64,000 bases of DNA from Rotaria sp. Silwood1 (Eukaryota; Rotifera; Eurotatoria; Philodinida; Philodinidae), in contig CAJNOP010000041.1 of NCBI GenBank assembly GCA_905250075.1, positions 124,001 to 188,000 on the forward strand, read 5' to 3'. Of this stretch, positions 62,414 through 64,000 are shown piece after piece. Position numbers and translations under genes: made by a program. Numbering within the stretch: position 1 is the first letter of the stretch; the number at the start of each line of letters is the position of its first letter. The notes under the pieces were generated by a model, which did not search any database, had not been told where the DNA came from, and worked only from the letters and a program-made list of their open reading frames with translations.

Positions 62414-62415
62414 TA

Positions 62416-64000
62416 TTCAAGTTTTGAAATTTTCTATTTTCAAGTTTCAAGATTTCAGATAAATGTTAGTCCTGAAAGTTAAATTCAACTCTTCAATAAT
62501 CATACGAATATTCATTGAGGGGAGTAAGCACTTTTCTAATCTAATTGACCTCCTATATCAGTATTGCGGCGTGGGAGCGCAAAGCGTCCTCTCCGAAAAC
62601 CTGCAACCCATTCACGTCTCTGTGAATACAGTAATCGAAGTGTGTAATGTTTAGGCCCAAACATGTTACACTTGAATTCGAATTTTTGAAAATTTGACAA
62701 CTTGAAACTTGAAATTTCAATTGAATTCAAGTTTCACATTACTAAATAGTCGACTATTATTACTGATCTCGATTAGTATTGAATGTACCCAATGAAATAT
62801 ATTGGACAGATGAGAACTACTCAAGTTTTAGGTAATCAACTTTTTGGCTCCCTTAACCTAAAACAATCACTGTTCAGATTTTTTTCATGTAGTGGTATCA
62901 TTGGCGTAATCTTTGACTAACTATGTCTCCTCGAAAATTGATTACATATTACTTGAAGGATCCTATGTCTTGAGCAAACAATTAAAAGTTGTCTTTTGTC
63001 TTCAATTACTTTTCAATATTCGCGATCGTAGTCGTGATTGTCATCTAAAAAAATCGTGATTGTGACCACAATTGTGATCAATAATATCAATCAGGCAGTA
63101 CACTAGCAACAGCATAACAGAATATTGATGTATTGAATCAAATGTCGTTACTTTGTTCATTATCTCCTTTTATTTGATTCGATCTTGGTTGAATACATAT
63201 TGTCTTAGGAATATCATTGTGTTGGCTCAATGATCAATCTCTTTCTCTATAATCAATCGTTAGTTCGGAATTTATGGTGTAAATCAGATATTATTACCGA
63301 CCAGTACAGTGTATTGATGATAGGTGCAAGTGCCAGTTTCCTCTCTATTGATGTCTATTTCTCTATAATAAACACTTGTTGGAATAATTATTTTGTTATC
63401 TGATGATAAGAATTTTTTTTCTTCTTTCGAATCGTATATGCCTTGATTTTGTTATATACAAAATGGCATGATAAGAAAGAACAAACATTCGCTCAACGAA
63501 TCTGTAATTTTTATATTGATTCATCAAATCAATCTTGAAAATTAATTGAACTATAACTGTAAGCTAATAGCAGGAATACCGAAGGATCTTATCTAATTAT
63601 TTGAATCAGCTGAGAAATAGTATTGATTTGCCACACTATTATTTCCACTTGGCGCTCTCTCAAAAATCGATCTTGAACCAGATATATTCAAAACGCATTG
63701 AATATCCAGGAGATATTGGTACTATAGTGAAGAGACAATGGAAAATTCTCAGTTTTATATCATGATAGTTTTGGGAGATATTCAAGAAGCAAAGGTCTAA
63801 TATAACCCATGCGACATTTCATAATTCTCTATGAATCTTCATTGTGTACAGTTAATCCTTTTTTTGGTTGAAAGAGTATACCAAGATGCATGGCATAACA
63901 GAGCTCTTTTTCTTAAATTCTTAATTTTTAAGAGTAAAAGAGTTCAATTTCTCGAAAAACTCACAAAAGGAATTCTACCGTGTCCCACATCATGACATGT
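62416..64000. other. Intergenic to window end
   Basis: No coding region is supported. A less AT-rich patch lies at about 62560-62625. Two similar tracts, TTTCTCTATAATCAATCGTT (63242) and TTTCTCTATAATAAACACTT (63358), lie about 117 bp apart. ATTGTGACCACAATTGTGAT at 63058-63077 is a near palindrome. Confidence 0.4.

Noticed and set aside
1-64000. CRISPR array, rRNA genes, viral or retrotransposon polymerase genes
   Set aside because: No regular spacer-repeat pattern, rRNA signature, reverse transcriptase or transposase motif was seen on either strand.

Overview
The window looks like nuclear DNA of a bdelloid rotifer (Rotaria or Adineta type). It is AT-rich and split by many short GT-AG introns, several of them only 50-90 bp. 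Its genes are metazoan. It carries decayed kinesin-light-chain-type TPR fragments, and blocks of TGTGGG-like sequence, the telomeric repeat known from bdelloids. The organism call is inference. A 10-N assembly gap lies at 44921-44930.

Core genes, rebuilt exon by exon in frame: a TAK1/MAP3K7-like kinase (4289-7652, +); PCF11, the mRNA 3'-end processing factor (10374-15987, +); an SLC17-type MFS transporter (19038-22007, +); an MTSS1/MIM I-BAR and WH2 protein (38809-33405, -); HADHB, the mitochondrial trifunctional enzyme beta subunit (40537-43690, +); an RGS-domain-like protein (50065-52314, +); a teashirt/TSHZ zinc-finger factor (56529-54875, -); and an Fe(II)/2-oxoglutarate oxygenase (60687-59641, -). 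They form no operon or shared pathway. MTSS1 and HADHB are divergent over about 1.7 kb.

Accessory segments lie between them. The clearest is about 24.9-32.8 kb. Large G-rich/C-rich palindromes resembling telomere repeat stand at both ends. Inside are a zinc-ribbon-like protein of unknown function (25742-26762) and a von Willebrand A domain protein (29947-31224), both with visibly more G/C at third codon positions than the neighbours. A roughly 30-bp minisatellite and a diverged tandem duplication follow. A second accessory stretch (43.7-50 kb) holds a possible two-exon pseudogene, a frameshifted TPR fragment, two more G-rich blocks and a hAT-type MITE with an exact 8-bp target duplication.

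Other mobile or structured DNA: a long diverged inverted repeat in kinase intron 3, TIR elements at 50611-50988 and 53912-54442, a 974-bp TA-flanked palindromic element at 61440-62413, and two tRNA-like Pol III promoter remnants in introns. The most unusual signal is the family of palindromes with a telomere-like G-rich arm, a unique core and a C-rich arm. At least two core types each occur twice, which suggests a dispersed foldback element rather than simple interstitial telomere scars.
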